NCBI GenBank assembly: GCA_031841125.1
Contig: CM063107.1
Location: forward strand, 44,653,497 to 44,717,496
Direction: 5' to 3'
DNA length: 64,000 bases
Origin: Acanthococcus lagerstroemiae
Lineage: Eukaryota > Arthropoda > Insecta > Hemiptera > Eriococcidae
This document shows positions 47,034-59,645 of the stretch, piece after piece (the stretch's first letter is position 1; every line of letters starts with the position of its first letter). The translations under genes and the position numbers were made by a program. The notes under the pieces are model-generated. The model worked only from the letters and a program-made list of their open reading frames with translations. It had not been told where the DNA came from and made no database searches.

Positions 47034-50000
47034 GTACGCATAACTTTTAGAATAATACATGTTTTCGGAAACACACGTTCTCATCGTGACTTGAAATTGT
47101 GCTGGTTCACGAACGTGGTCAGGTAAGGGTGGCGCCTACGAACTCTGTATGTAGAAGAATCGGATGTTTTGGTTGGAGTGCCCGAGATCGCGTCCATCTA
47201 TTAAAAAAAAACAAAAAACTATGAAGTTGAAGGAAATTTCAGTCACTGGCCTGGATACCCGAATCAGTTTATATTGTGTTTCATAGAATTTTAAACTAGG
47301 TTATCTGAATCAATATAGAATGCCGTGTAAATTGGAAGACCAAGTCATCAGAAACAAGTACCCGTTTTCATTTCTGTTGTAGGCCGAATAGATCGTGAGC
47401 TATAATTTTCTAAAATTTGGCGGCATCAAAATCAACATCTCGATGTGAACACGGTAGTTGTGTCGTCATAACCTGTACACCTCTAAACAGTCGCGGATAA
47501 TGACAATTAGACTTGTTCTTTTCTTTCTGATCGTATTAGTGGTGCCATCTTTTCAAATTTTGCATATTGAAAAATATTTTCTGAAAATCGGGTCCTATTG
47601 TGTAGCCCGATATGATAAGTATATAGAATTGACACATCTCAAAAAAAGAGACTTATATTGAAGGTGTCTTTGTCGCTGTGCGGTGGTTTTCCGGGATCTC
47701 TGCACATCATTTTATCGAGGCCTCCTCTTTGCACTGCCCTAATCGACCATTCCTCTCCCAACTGGATTATGTTTAATAAATATCTTATACAAACTGAAAT
47801 ATAGTAACTCAACTATTTTCACCGTGCACTGAGAAAAATTACTAGTTGGCAAGTCTCTGACCAACAAGTTCAAAATTTCATGTATTCTTTAATTGATTTG
47901 GTAATTCCTTTTTGATTCTAGTAACAATTACTAATTCTTCTAAATTTTGGTATTTTGAGTTGGAAAGTAAAAATCGCCAAAATTCAGAAAAACTTACCTC
48001 AATTTAATTAAGTCTTACTATAAATTCCTTCTCAGTGAAGGTACTGGAATGTTCAGTAATTTCTGTTGTATCACGATAAATAATTTTTCTAAAATTGGTT
48101 TCGATGCAAAATTTCTTTCAGTTATAATTTTATTTTTACTAAATGCATTAATGAGGAATTGTCAGGCATTACTTAAGGAAAATCAACCTAAAAATATCAA
48201 ATTGCTGCGAATGACTCAACGATTTTTTTAGGGGGGGGGGAGAGATTATTAGCAACTGTGAGAATTACACTGGTTTACCCGTTTCTTCATTGAAGCGAAT
48301 AACGTTATATCAAAGAAGAATTGACAAGTTTCAATAAACAAATTTTTTTATGATATAAGGGATGGCGAGGTTACTAACGGAACGTGCACCCTTATCGTTG
48401 CAAAGCATAGCATGCAGGTATTAAATGGAATACAAAAATCTGTTTTAAAAAAAAAAAATTGAAAATACCTACCACTCTTTCTGTCACATAATGGGTTCAA
48501 TAAGGAGACGGATTTTACCACCTGGAACAATGCATCAGTGGAAAATACAGCCTGGTGCACATGCTCCAGTGCCACTGGACTTTCGCCGGCTCTGGCCAGG
48601 GGGAAGAGGATTTGGGCCCTCTTGCGATTTTGTTAAGTAGTAGTTTTTCTAATTTTAGCATCTCCTCTAACACCCTCTTCCTTTTTGGTCAAGTTCACGG
48701 TATTTGCAAAATTAAAACCACCTACAAAATCAGGACGAAAATACAGCAACAGATGTTCTTGTCTCTGATTCTGATATTTCATTCTCTTGGCCCAATTACA
48801 TTAATTTGGGTCACCAAAATCAAAATTTCACCACAAAAATTAGTTCCGTCATTGTAATTTTCCAAGGGGCCTTCAAACAGGCTATTGAAAACTAAATCGA
48901 AGGTATGATTCACGTGCAAAAAGGTTTTTATTGCGAATTTCATCCCAGATCTTGATCTTTGGCTTTAGATCGTTCTCAAGAATGAAATTGAACTGGCAAA
49001 TAATAATTATTAATTAATCTCCCTCTTTTTCTATTTTACCAACAAAGAAGAAAGGAAAACTTGCTCTGAATATTGATTAAATAAATAAAATGTGGTTCCT
49101 ACTTCATATTCTCTCCTGATTCTGATCAGTGGCGGATCCAGAGAGCAATCCAAGGACTTTACACCTTTAAAACATCTAGGCTTTTTACTCTTGCTAATAA
49201 CCAGAGGTGTTAGCTTCTCTTCCCGTGTCATATTACAACACAAGACAAGAGTTACGCGCTCTTTGCTACGTTTTCAACCAAATCATTTATCATCTTTGAA
49301 CGCACGTGTCTTACTTGGCAAATATTTGAAGAAGAGATACTGTGTGAATCAGCTAGAGGCGAGAACAGTGTACATACAATGGTGGGGAAGAGCTAACTCT
49401 AAAATAGGGCGGGTCATTCAACATGTAGAGACGTGACAAGGTTTTTAATGGGACTACTTTTAAAGCGAAAAATAGTTCGTTAAATAGAAAGTCTTTTCTT
49501 ATGTGAATTTCAAGGGACCTGGAACAGATTCATTGCATAGAGACTTTCGTTAAATAGAAGTTCAACTGTATAAGATTTTTGCGGGTCCAACTTCGTGTTT
49601 TTTTTCCCTCGTGTTTTAACGATCTAATTAACCATTGGTTTTCGACATTATCATTACTGTCCCCCCTAATATGTATTTCACTACCGTATTGATATTATAG
49701 AACTAATTAATTACCCATTCCTGACATCCTTGAGGGTTGAGATGGAAATTTTCTTTAAAAACTGTCAAACCTAATGTTTGTCTCCGTAAGAAAAAGGAAA
49801 GGTTGTGGCGCCACCTGTTGATATCTAATCAAAATGTAATTTTCAAGGCCTTATATTTCCATCAAGCGGGACAATAATCCGTCTGGTGCAAATTTAAATT
49901 CAAAAGTTCGAAAATTGCTGGCATCCTGTTCAGATGCTTGCAGTCGGGTATCTGAAATCAGCTGTACTTATTGGTTCGCTTATTCAACCCTGTTTAATTT

Positions 50001-51094
50001 AGTTCGTTAAGTAAAGTTCACCGACTTGTCGCCGATCGGAAGTTTTGTTGGCTCCACCGCGGCCAAAAGAACGAGTTCAGTGACAAACGTCTGTAAGCGG
50101 TGTTTATGTGTCGGGCTGAAATAAACCTCAAGACGGTCCACTTCAGAGATGAGTGTATCCGTAGTTATCGGTAGAAAATAAAAGAGACGCGCTCGAATAT
50201 TGGTAACTTTCGGAAATTGCAATTAATATTTAAATATCTGCCAAGTTGAGTGTAAGAATATTGACGTCGAAGATGGCTCGTTGGTGTTTCGAAGTTTTCG
50301 TTTTAAACTTCACGTAGAAGTTTAATTCCGGTTTAACGATATTGAGGAGTTCGAAAACGCGGTTCATTATGTGGTTGTCGTTTTATGTTTTTCCGAGTTC
50401 GTTTTTTGGCACGTTTAATAATGTAAAGAACGATTTACGGTTTGAAAAATATTTAAAGAGTCATTGTTGAAATTACGTGTTAACCGTACAACAGTTTCAA
50501 ACGAGCGTATCGGAGTTGGGTGAGAATACGGCGGCAGGGGGACAGGAGAGAAGAAAACTAATCTTCACGCGCGATCGTATTCGGTATACCTTTGTTTATT
50601 AATTTTCTTTATCGAAATGCTGAAGTATATGCCACCTACAGCGCGTCAAAATAATCGCCAGAATTAGAAGGATTGACGTATAATAAGGTGTGCGCCATGA
50701 AATGCGCCCCCTGCAATTTTGTGAGACGCCAAATCGAATCGACAAACAATAAAATATGTCTCCAATATTTTAAGGTCACGCATAATTATGGCCGGCAAAA
50801 CCTCTCCTGTTTCCCAGAGGGGTACGAGGGTGCTACCAGTTTTGAAATTTCAATGAGAAAGGTATCAAGCAGGTATCGGAATATGAGTTTCCGTGGATCG
50901 TTGATTTCACGTATCATACCAAATTTTCGGTCGGACTCAAATTTGGGCCTCAAAATTTGAAAAACATAGGCACTGTTAATTTTCTTTCAGAAATCGAGCC
51001 GTTAAATGTCGAAACACTGGTTTATGTCCGTGTTGTCAGGTGTGGCACAATTGTGCCACCTTGGTGCAATTCAATCTTTGTGAAATATCAAAGA

Positions 51095-51136
51095 TTGGTG
51101 GCATATTGTAGTACATTGGTGGCATATTGTAGTACA
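51095..51136. repeat. 21-bp tandem pair
   Basis: Two identical adjacent units, TTGGTGGCATATTGTAGTACA. Confidence 0.9.
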
Positions 51137-51158
51137 TTTTTTTTTTTAGTGACTTTTC

Positions 51159-51232
51159 TCGTAAAATCTAATATTACAAACCAAAAAATATTTCCCGCCA
51201 AGGTTTCTGCCTGTGTAGAACACTGTCAAATG
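51159..51232 (+). repeat. Direct repeat F, copy 1
   Basis: TTACAAACCAAAAAATATTT, then TTTCTGCCTGTGTAGAACAC, then TGTCAAAT recur at 52500-52576 in the same orientation, about 1.35 kb away. It may mark the ends of a decayed element; nothing coding was recognised between the copies. Confidence 0.7.
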
Positions 51233-52499
51233 TATTCAGTGTTCGCCTGTGAAAAAAGACTTTGTGCACGATTACTTTAGGACCTTCTTCTTTTGCATAT
51301 CGACCAATTTTATTCTTCTTTTCCCATTTGGTCTGATTTCGGATTAGTGATCTTCCGATCTTATGATTAGGGATTCCAAAAATGGGTTATTCTTCCAAAA
51401 TGTTGATTTTCAGTCCCCAGCAGTTATCTCAAGCTATAAATGTTATGTTTTTTTTTTTTGTTTTTCTTTTCGTTGATAGATATGACTTAATTCTACTTTT
51501 TCAAGCTTTTAGAAGAAAATTCTTAATGGGTCAATATTGGACTAAATATGCTAAAACGTCCGTCGGCATGGCTGTCCGTCGAACAGTTTATATTATTATT
51601 TTTTTCTCTAAATTTTTAAGCTGTATATTAGAACAAACTGACAACGTACTGCTACTTTAAATGGATGAAGAAATCACAAGGTAACATTGAAATCGTATCT
51701 TCACAAGTGGGAGTCAGTGAGGCCAGTTTTGAAAACTGTCCCTCGATTTTTTGTGCATTGGCATGGCTCTTTTTCAACCAGTTAACAAAACAGGAGTTTC
51801 AGTTTTTTTTCGTCGCAATTAATGGTCAAACTGTATATTCTTATCAGAGCAATACGGTCCGCATATCAAATCCATTCACGTATTATTGTCTAAAACTAGG
51901 AATTTAAAAAAAAAAAATTCTTTCGGTATGGTCATCTTTATGCACCGATAGACGTTCCATATAATTTTTTGTTCCGGATTCCACTAATCGACGGCAGAAC
52001 ACTTTTTGTTCGCTTTTGTCTTTCAGTATGGACTTTTTCATGTGTCCTTCGACGTGGTTTTCATCATTTTGATTGCCATGCCAAAATATAGAATCCCCTC
52101 ACTGTCGGCCCAAACTTACCAGTATATTATGCAGAATGCCTCTTAACGGCTCCCATCAAAAAAAGTTCAAATATCCCCTACTTTTGTCCATGAAAAAACA
52201 TACCTGAAATATCAACATTTTTGAAGAATGACCCAATATGCTTTTGCATGTTTTTTTCTGTCGAAGTAGATAGCTATATCCATGTTACTTTTGTGATTCA
52301 TAGAATTTCATGAAGAATGAGCCACACTTGATCGAGCATATTTTAGTATATTTTGGGTATAAAAGCATGTTTTGGCAAATTCTCTGCTTTTTGGAGCACA
52401 TTCAAGAATATTTGGTCAATTTCCACAATTTTTGCGGAATATTTCCAATTTTTTTTTCAATATTACACTATTTTTGTCTGCTAAGAAGATGAAACTGCA

Positions 52500-52576
52500 A
52501 CAACTGCGAATTTTTTACAAACCAAAAAATTTTTTCCGCAAAGTTTACTGCCTATGTAGAACACTGTCAAATATGT
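52500..52576 (+). repeat. Direct repeat F, copy 2
   Basis: TTACAAACCAAAAAATTTTT, then TTTACTGCCTATGTAGAACA, then CTGTCAAAT match 51159-51232. Confidence 0.7.
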
Positions 52577-52675
52577 GACACAAAATGGCATATTTCTCGT
52601 CTACTCTTTTTGAGTTCCGCACATTTTCAGAACTTTCACCTGGCAACACTGAATGTGATAAGAAAGTGCATGTTA

Positions 52676-52885
52676 TCATTTCCATGGAAATTTATTTTTA
52701 TTCCAGCCATGGGTATACTTGAACGAGAACTGTTACGCTCCCCAACACGCTTGGAAATCATAACGCTCCCCCCGACACTAAGCCAGTCCATATTATGATT
52801 CGGCTCTTTTCCATGGAAATTTATTTTTATTCTAGCCCTACGTCCTGCGCGACTACAGTTTGCAGCCGTGTTGTTGCTGCGCGAC
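52676..52885. repeat. Dispersed repeat R1, copy 2
   Basis: Same blocks as 3493-3740. Here TTTCCATGGAAATTTATTTT occurs twice, at about 52679 and 52810, bracketing the CTCCCC units. This suggests either a duplicated end or a short direct-repeat structure. Confidence 0.75.
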
Positions 52886-52899
52886 TGCATTTTTGTTAC

Positions 52900-53260
52900 A
52901 AATTTCGAGCTTCAAACTGAGGTTTTATCAAATGCGGTATCCTAAATCAGTGACTTGTAAATACCCTACTTCAATAGGTTGCTTGATTTGAAAAACAAAC
53001 AAATTTTGTTGTTGGGGTCAAAATTGGGGTCGGATAGAAAATTTGATGCGATATTCTGAATCAGCGATTTAAAAAGCCCTGTTTCGATACCGTACTCGAC
53101 TTTTAAAACCGAGCCTATTTCGTCATTTTTTTGCAAATTTTGAAGCCCAAATGCTGTGATTATTCGGAATCCGCAACTGAAGAAATTGCTATTTTAATAG
53201 TTCGCTGAGTACTTTTCCATTTGAAATTTCAAAATTGGTAGCCTCCTCGAGTCTCCCTTT
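52900..53260. repeat. Degenerate iterated repeat D, locus 3
   Basis: Units of about 120 bp. TGCGGTATCCTAAATCAGTG (52934) and TGCGATATTCTGAATCAGCG (53045) are equivalent positions, followed each time by a TT-T-AA-CCCT word. A third, weaker unit follows near 53160. Confidence 0.5.
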
Positions 53261-53442
53261 CGGAGGAGGGGATTATCTTCAATCACAGTTATGTGAGTCT
53301 TTAAAATATTGATCACGTTTTCTGTCGTTCATCAATTCGACTTTTTTGTACTACAAAATTCCAGGGATTGGGCACATTTCGTGACGCACGCTGACTGTAT
53401 AAGAACTTCAATAACTGTTGAAGAATGGAAAACAAAAGTGGA

Positions 53443-54067
53443 TAAATCAATATTTGTGGCAGTTTCTATAAAAAGGGGTAACTTTGTCGATCGATCAAAG
53501 TCTCAGAAAACACAAAAAAAGAAAAACAAAATTTTTAGGTCAAAAACATCAATTTTGAGATTTTGGTTGATTTCTATAGAAAAACTATCGCAATAACGAA
53601 GACACAAAATTTACGCGCATGAGAGAGAAGAGAAAGAGAGAGAAGAATTATGAAAGAGAATGAGAAAAGAATGCGAATGTCTGCGTTCGCTTCTTCGTGG
53701 TTTTTCGTAGCTCACGAATAAATCCAATGTTCTGACTTGTTACCACGTAAAAGAGCGAAAAATTACCTTTCCAACAAGCCCTCGTCGAGGCTGGTAACGT
53801 GATTTCGCAGCAAGTTAGGGCCGCTTGACGGAGTGGGAGAAAAAGGTGTGTCTAACTTTAAACGCGTTTTCCCCAAAAACGTGTTTTCGTGCGTTCTTGT
53901 TACACTCATCTTTGACCCCTTGTATCTCCGGAACAAAAAACGCTACAAATCTCGCCGATAGTTCGTTGGAATGGGCATTCATTTCTCTATTACGTACTGT
54001 CCGTAACTCAAAATTCGTCAGATCGACAACGTTACCCCTTTTTATAGAAACTGCCACTTTATTGATC
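53443..54067. mobile_element. 0.6-kb inverted-repeat segment
   Basis: The 53443-53494 stretch, including GGCAGTTTCTATAAAAAGGG and GTAACTTTGTCGATC, recurs inverted at 54018-54067 (GGCAGTTTCTATAAAAAGGG, GTAACGTTGTCGATC after reverse complementation). Small open frames on either strand share the translated arm and are not genes. Confidence 0.65.
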
Positions 54068-54887
54068 AACAAAGCGGAAACAGAATAAAACAACTTTAGC
54101 TGGCGAACTCAGGATGGTACACAATTTAAAAACCATTAAGAAATTACAATGAAAAAACGATGTTAGCCGACCGATTTTTATGACAGAATGAATTAATCAA
54201 ATATAACTCTTTGATGTGATCGACGAACATTAATTCCAAATGTACGTTTTACTTTTGATTTTCACGCCACCACCGCTACCCCACCATTCGGAAAAACAAT
54301 ACTGCACTATACCAAACATGGCAGCGTGTCGAATAATCTTCAATTAATCATCTCGTTATCCAACAGTCTGTTGCTCAAATCGCCAACATTTGGAATAAAT
54401 TTCCCGATTCTGTGTCCACGGGAAAATTACTGATGAATAGAAAAACGCTTCTACCCGCTCACTCAGTCCCTCCTCAGCCGGCTGGTGCAAGCTGCCAGAA
54501 TTTCGCGAAATGTCGGCAGTTTTCCTCCGCAAGGTACAAGGTACAGAAAAAGCGAAGGTACCTTTGCGGCTGTACCAGATATTTACACTATTACGGCTTG
54601 TAAAGGGCACTTAATTTCTGTCTTCTACCGCACGATGGAAATAGGGCGTTATAATTTGATCACGCGAAACACATTTTAGCAATATCGTGTACCTACCTGC
54701 ACGATACCCGGAAACTCTAGTCGTAATGTAGCCTACATTTACCTCCATTATTCGAGGCTAATAGCATTGTTCATCGCAAATTATGTATATAAAAAAAATC
54801 TTTACGTATACTTTGATACCTAACTGTACCTTATAATAATGTTACTTACACCAAGTATACTAGAGGTACTGGTGACAGCAGGGTTGA

Positions 54888-54960
54888 GCGTGCCCATCGG
54901 GTCTCCGGGAGATTTCCAAATAGTGAAAAATTGGACCGGTACAGTTGGTTCTTTATAAAT
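54888..54960 (+). repeat. Repeat E, copy 2
   Basis: Matches 24745-24825 in opposite orientation. It begins CAGGGTTGAGCGTGCCC, which could be a hAT-like terminus. No second terminus was identified. Confidence 0.6.
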
Positions 54961-55369
54961 TTGAATTAAAAATGACGAGACAGAATTACATACCTAATTG
55001 TTTCAGGTAATGAGCTGGTGCATAATGTAATGATAACCTTGTAATTTATCTTCAGTGAATAAAAACAGTGACCATTAATTTATGCTGGCTATAAATGATA
55101 ATCCACCCATCTTTTATTCCTAAGGTGGATCGATATGGGCACATTAGGGTCTTCAAGTAGCAATTAGAGGTGCAGAATGAAGGAACGCATTCATTCTCTT
55201 CTTTTTTTTTTCCGCAAAGAATGGGGATGAGCCAAGTTGTGGAACATTTCATTCATGAATGAAAAAAGAATGGAAAAAAATTGCATTATATTTCCATTAT
55301 TTGACACCTCTGATAGGAAGCTCTAATTTCCTTCTCGGTAGAAAAATTTTCTCTCCTCTAAATTGGGAC

Positions 55370-56320
55370 TAGAAAACTTGCCACTAACTCGAAATTTTTC
55401 ATGGAAAGATCATCATAAGAAGAGGTCGTTGATTTCAAAAATTTCGCCAGATTTTTCTTTGAATCCTAATTTAAGTTCCAGAATCAGTGTTCGAATTTGA
55501 TTCGTCTTGAACAATCGAGTAAAGTATTTTGTATAAAATAGGAGTAGTTTCTTGCGTCGCTGAGAAAACATTTTCCTTTCGAACAGCGATTCAACTCGAA
55601 AGTCAAAATTGGCTTTCTTTTTTAAAGTAAAGTATTAGATTAGGAATTTTTTGAGTCGCTGAATTCGGAAATTTCATTAGATGTCTCTTGGGTTCCCGAT
55701 TTACGCTTCCAAAGCCGATAGGGTTTTTGGGTCGCAGATTTTGAAAATTTTACCAGAGTTTTCTTTGACTATGTGTAATTAGAATTCCAGAATCTAAATT
55801 TGAGTCCTACAGATTTCAAATTTAACTTTACTTGAAAAATCGAGTAGGCAATGTATTAAAGTAAAAGTAGTTTCTCGCGTCGCCTTGTTAGAAAACTTTA
55901 CCAACTTCCTTTTTCCAAAAGTAAAATTGACTCTTGAAATAATTAAACGTTGAGAAATCGCGTGAAGTATGAAATTAAGGATTGTACGAGTGCCTGAATT
56001 CGAAAATTTCTTTAGATTGTTTTCGGATCCGGCCTATTTAGGTTCCAGAAACTGAAACTGGACTCTTGAAGTGATCAAAATTGAGTTATCGGAAACCAAA
56101 TTAAGTCTCGAAATGGAGGAGAGGGGGCGGGTTCGATCGCTTGGTTCAAAAATCCCACCACCAGTCATTAAGTTTTTGATTTCGATTCCGTAAGGATTCC
56201 AAATGAGAACTGAAAGTGGACAAATTTGGCTTAATCTTTCAATATGTTCTTAACCATCGAATGCTAAAATCCTAACTAGGAAAAAATTCTAAAATTTCCG
56301 AAATTGTTCAAGGACGATTA
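55370..56320. repeat. Degenerate iterated repeat D, locus 4
   Basis: Phased landmarks TTGCGTCGCTGAGAAAAC (55552), TGAGTCGCTGAATTCGG (55650), TGGGTCGCAGATTTTG (55729) and CGCGTCGCCTTGTTAG (55876) are each followed by AAATTT-ACCAGA and, further on, AATTC/TTCCAGAATC and ATCGAGTAAAGTATT words. The same words in reverse complement occur at 22.4-22.7 kb. Confidence 0.55.
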
Positions 56321-56514
56321 TCGAGGGGGAAGGAGTACATAGTACATTCAAGCCTGTAAACATCGACAACTATCAATTTAGAGATTTTTACTTATTTTGA
56401 ATAGATTTAAAAAAAAGAAAAAAAGAACTAAAATTAAAGTGCTACGTGGAAGAAGGACCTTCCATCAATGTATTTCTCATGAGCCGAAGGCTCTTCTTCC
56501 ACGCTGTGCTTCAG

Positions 56515-56778
56515 AGTGGCGGATCTAGAAATTTTCCAAGGAGAGTGTTTTGAAAACAAAACTTTTTCCACCTCCGCCCCCAAAAAAACCGAGATGGATG
56601 TCATTTTAAATAGTTTCTGAAGACAAATTTCACGTGATTAAATCGTTTCAAAATGAACATTGTAGACTGTAGTGCTTCTGATACCCAAAAACAGGAGGAG
56701 AACTCCAAATTCTTTCGTGTTCGGCCTGAAGGGGGGGGGTATCCGAACCCCCAAAACATCCCCATAAATCCGCCACTG
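56515..56778. mobile_element. hAT-like MITE (GTGGCGGATYTA ends)
   Basis: The left end AGTGGCGGATCTAGAAA and the right end, reverse complemented, CAGTGGCGGATTTATGGGG define a short element with C and G runs inside. No clear 8-bp duplication is visible, and the left end may carry a two-base insertion. Confidence 0.65.
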
Positions 56779-57169
56779 CTAGTAATCTCTATTTAAAAGT
56801 CATTTAGGTTTTTAACATCAATCAATTCTTATCAATTTCTGGACTTCAGACTTTAAGTTGTGATTGATACAAGCTTTAATGAGCTTCCCCCATTCAACAT
56901 TACCCATGAAAATTGCAGTTTAGGCCGAAAATAAAGTCCAATCAAAGATCTGAGCTACTATAAAATTTTCAACCCCCCCCCCCCCGAAAATGAAAAAAAG
57001 AACCTTCATTTCTATAGTTTATTCGATTTTTGTGCAGGCACGTGCTGCCTCTGAAAATTCGTCTTTTTGAACTTTTCTCAACAGATTCTGGTTTTTGCAA
57101 TAGTGAAAATGAATCATTGACCTTGGATATTTTTAAAAAATATGAATATCGAGGTAACAGTTAGTGTGG

Positions 57170-57560
57170 GACATAGTCTGATAGTTTGAACTCAGTAGTC
57201 GTAAAAACCCTCGAGTTCTGTAGTTCGCTGGATTTATAAAAACTGATCACTGCTTGTCCATTTCGGATTGTGAAGTCTTTTGAACTCAAATCAGATCTAA
57301 AATTTCTTGCATGTTCGAATTCAGTGAACCCTAAGATCTTCAATTTCAATAGATTTTCTGCTTTCGGATCCCATTTTGCATTTGAGGGCCCTACTATCTT
57401 GGTATCAAAAAATTGTCAAAGTTATTAGCTATCTTGAAAATTCACTTTTGACCCTGAATTAGATTTTTCGTGAGTCACGTAAATCTTGTTCATTTTGAGC
57501 CTGAAAATTCAGAGTACAAATCCCGGCCGGATAAAAACTGTGTAACATTTTTGAAATGAG
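57170..57560. repeat. Degenerate iterated repeat D, locus 5
   Basis: 57174-57213 (GTCTGATAGTTTGAACTCAG ...) matches 21575-21616 in reverse complement. Further words such as TTCGAATTCAGTGAACCC and TTCGCTGG belong to the same degenerate family. Confidence 0.45.
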
Positions 57561-58214
57561 TGAGAAAGGCCCTATTTTCATGTTTTACTCAATTTTCTTA
57601 GACATGTTGGTTTTTCACGCCACAAGTCAAGTTTTGAATATTGAGGCTCATCCGAAATGAGGGGGAGGGGGTATGATGTTGAAATATTAACAATATTTGG
57701 GCTGTGAGAAACGAAATTTTGCAGATAGTGTTCTGAGCATGTCTAATGCTGGGCGATAGCAGGAGAGACGATGTCAGAGCTGAAGTGTGCATCGGCAGCA
57801 GATATAATTAATAATTAGCAAAAACTTGATTATCAGTTCTCTGTGTTAGTCCAGATACAAAATCATAAAAATCTCTTAGAATAATAGAAATTGGAATGCT
57901 AGATTGCGGGGCGAACTGAAAGCAACAGGAAATGCAGTATTAGTGATGTAGAATGAGAAGGGGTAATTCCTACGATGGTGGGGGGGATTAAGCTCCTATA
58001 TTCCAGTGAATCTAGATACAGACGAAACGACCCATATAAAGTGCCTACAGATTATAAAAGGCATGGAAGTAACAAAAACATGTTTTTTGAAAAAAGAATT
58101 TGAAATTCATGCAAAACTTTTTTTTTATACATCACGTCACTCCTGTGAGAGTTGATGTTTTTTTTTGTTTTTTTTCAATTGAAGTGATGATTTTTTGATC
58201 TGTTACAAGGTGAA

Positions 58215-58945
58215 TATCAGATCATTTTTTACTTGATTGCTTATAATAGTAAATCTACTATTAAAACAGAAAAAACAAAAATTTTGTCGAACAAATGGGA
58301 GGATCCGGTGGCTATAAGTGGAAAAACAATAGAGTGGGTGGAGGAAATTAAATACTTAGGGCAAACGATAACATTTAACGAAACAAACAATTTAGAATTG
58401 GACATAAGAGTAGCCAAGTTGTGGAAAAAATGTTGGTCTTTGAAAAAAATATTCAGAGGAAACTTTTTATTAAAACAAAAAGGACATTTGAACAGTTGCG
58501 TCTTCCCCGCCCTGTCGTATAGTTGTCAAGTTGTCAGACCTGGTCGCTCACTAAAATTGAAGAGAAAAAAATCGTCATCCACCAAAACAGTTTGGAAAGG
58601 GCCATCCTTGGGATAAAGAGGAAAGACAAGATTAATTTATCTAAAATTAAAAATGACATTAACTTCCTCCATGCTATAAGGAGGCTGAAGTGGGATTGGG
58701 CTGGACACGTGGCGAGAATAGACAATAACTGGTGGGCAAAAATAACCTTCGGTTGGTTTTTGAAAGGGGGGGGGAGGGATGAGTTTGATAGAATGTTCCA
58801 GCGCAGAGAATTTCACAGAATTGCGCAAAACAGGGGGGAATGGGAGCGTCTAAGAGAAACCTTTGCCCAACAGAGGGCAACTTAACCTATTATATATACT
58901 ATATGTATACATAAGTTAATTCGAAATAAAGTTCGTTTTGAATTT
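58215..58945 (+). pseudogene. RTE-clade LINE 3' end, sense to PSMD1
   Basis: C-terminal portion of a reverse transcriptase: EWVEEIKYLGQTITF, then SCVFPALSYSCQ, a frameshift at an 8-bp tandem duplication, then TWSLTKIEEKKIVIHQNSLE, ILGIKRKDKI, IRRLKWDWAGHVARI and FHRIAQNRGEWERLRETF before a stop at 58885. The terminal YLGQ, TW-LTK and KW-WAGHVAR blocks mark the RTE clade. It is 5'-truncated near 58215. The coding frame is otherwise open apart from the G-run area near 58765, which also seems to have lost the usual basic linker. It appears younger than the LINE at 42.2-44.8 kb. Confidence 0.88.
58521..58536 (+). repeat. 8-bp tandem duplication breaking the LINE frame
   Basis: AGTTGTCA occurs twice in direct contact. 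Counting one copy, the frames on the two sides join with the family residues in order. Confidence 0.85.
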
Positions 58946-59542
58946 GAATAATAGTGAATCAAAATGTTTACAGTAGCGTATTCCGTATTTTGCGAAGCCT
59001 TTTGGACCGGCTTCGTATTTCCCTTTCTATAATCGAAGACTCCCCATGAAATTTCAGCCCCTTAGATCAACAGTAACCCTTGCCGCCGAGCTCCTAAAAT
59101 TAGAAATTTTGTGCATTTCGGGAGTTAGCGCCTGATATTCGCGAATGTGCAACCCGGCGAAACAAATAATTACACATGTATGGACCACGGATATGTAATG
59201 ACAAACTTCCCCACCTATTCTGCCTAATTAGTACTGTGATACGATCTCTATGGTCGCCGACGTCCGGATGTAAGTCCATGGACGCAAAAAGACGATATGG
59301 AGTGTAGGGGGCGGGAGGAGGTCTTATGAGTCCTAAGAAGCCTGAAAACAATGTTTAAAATTCTTTCACTTGTATAATTTTCTAGTTATTCGGTTCTTTT
59401 TTTTTTTAAATCTTCATTTTTTTTATTTAAACAAATTGAGGATTACCCTCTCTCCTTGCGACATTACTCTAAACATTATGCTAGTGTAAAACAGTAACTT
59501 GATGTTACTTGCGTTTCGTTTAACATGGGTTCTGTTTTTCAG

Positions 59543-59645
59543 GTAAAAGACTTCCGGGCTTTGTATACAAAAGTGATCACCGATAAGCATGAAGACGTCA
59601 TGTCCAAGTTTGGAGCGATTTTGGCGCAAGGAATCATCGACGCCG
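59543..59645 (+). CDS. PSMD1: PSMD1/Rpn2 internal exon c (PC repeat)
   Basis: Third consecutive Rpn2 exon, 103 bp. It reads [18 protein letters not shown], then [16 protein letters not shown] plus the first base of a Gly codon. [13 protein letters not shown] is a PC-repeat core, and the [17 protein letters not shown] run is characteristic of animal Rpn2. The acceptor is TCTGTTTTTCAG ending at 59542. The donor is G/GTACGT at 59646, leaving phase 1. The intron before it is 12,509 bp (47034-59542). The next exon, expected to begin by completing Gly followed by a Gly-Arg/His-Asn-like sequence, lies beyond 64000. The three exons together encode about 111 residues of a protein usually about 950-1,000 residues long. 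Confidence 0.94.

Larger units (their letters stand above)
47034..59542 (+). other. PSMD1 intron b-c (12,509 bp)
   Basis: GT-AG intron. The first 4 kb (47.0-51.0 kb) shows no recognisable element except a lone hAT-like terminus (CAGTGGCGGATCCAG) at 49133. It then carries short direct repeats near 51.1 and 52.5 kb, a two-locus repeat copy at 52.7 kb, degenerate iterated repeats, an inverted-repeat element at 53.4-54.1 kb, a hAT MITE at 56.5 kb and a sense-strand RTE LINE 3' end at 58.2-58.9 kb. Confidence 0.9.
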
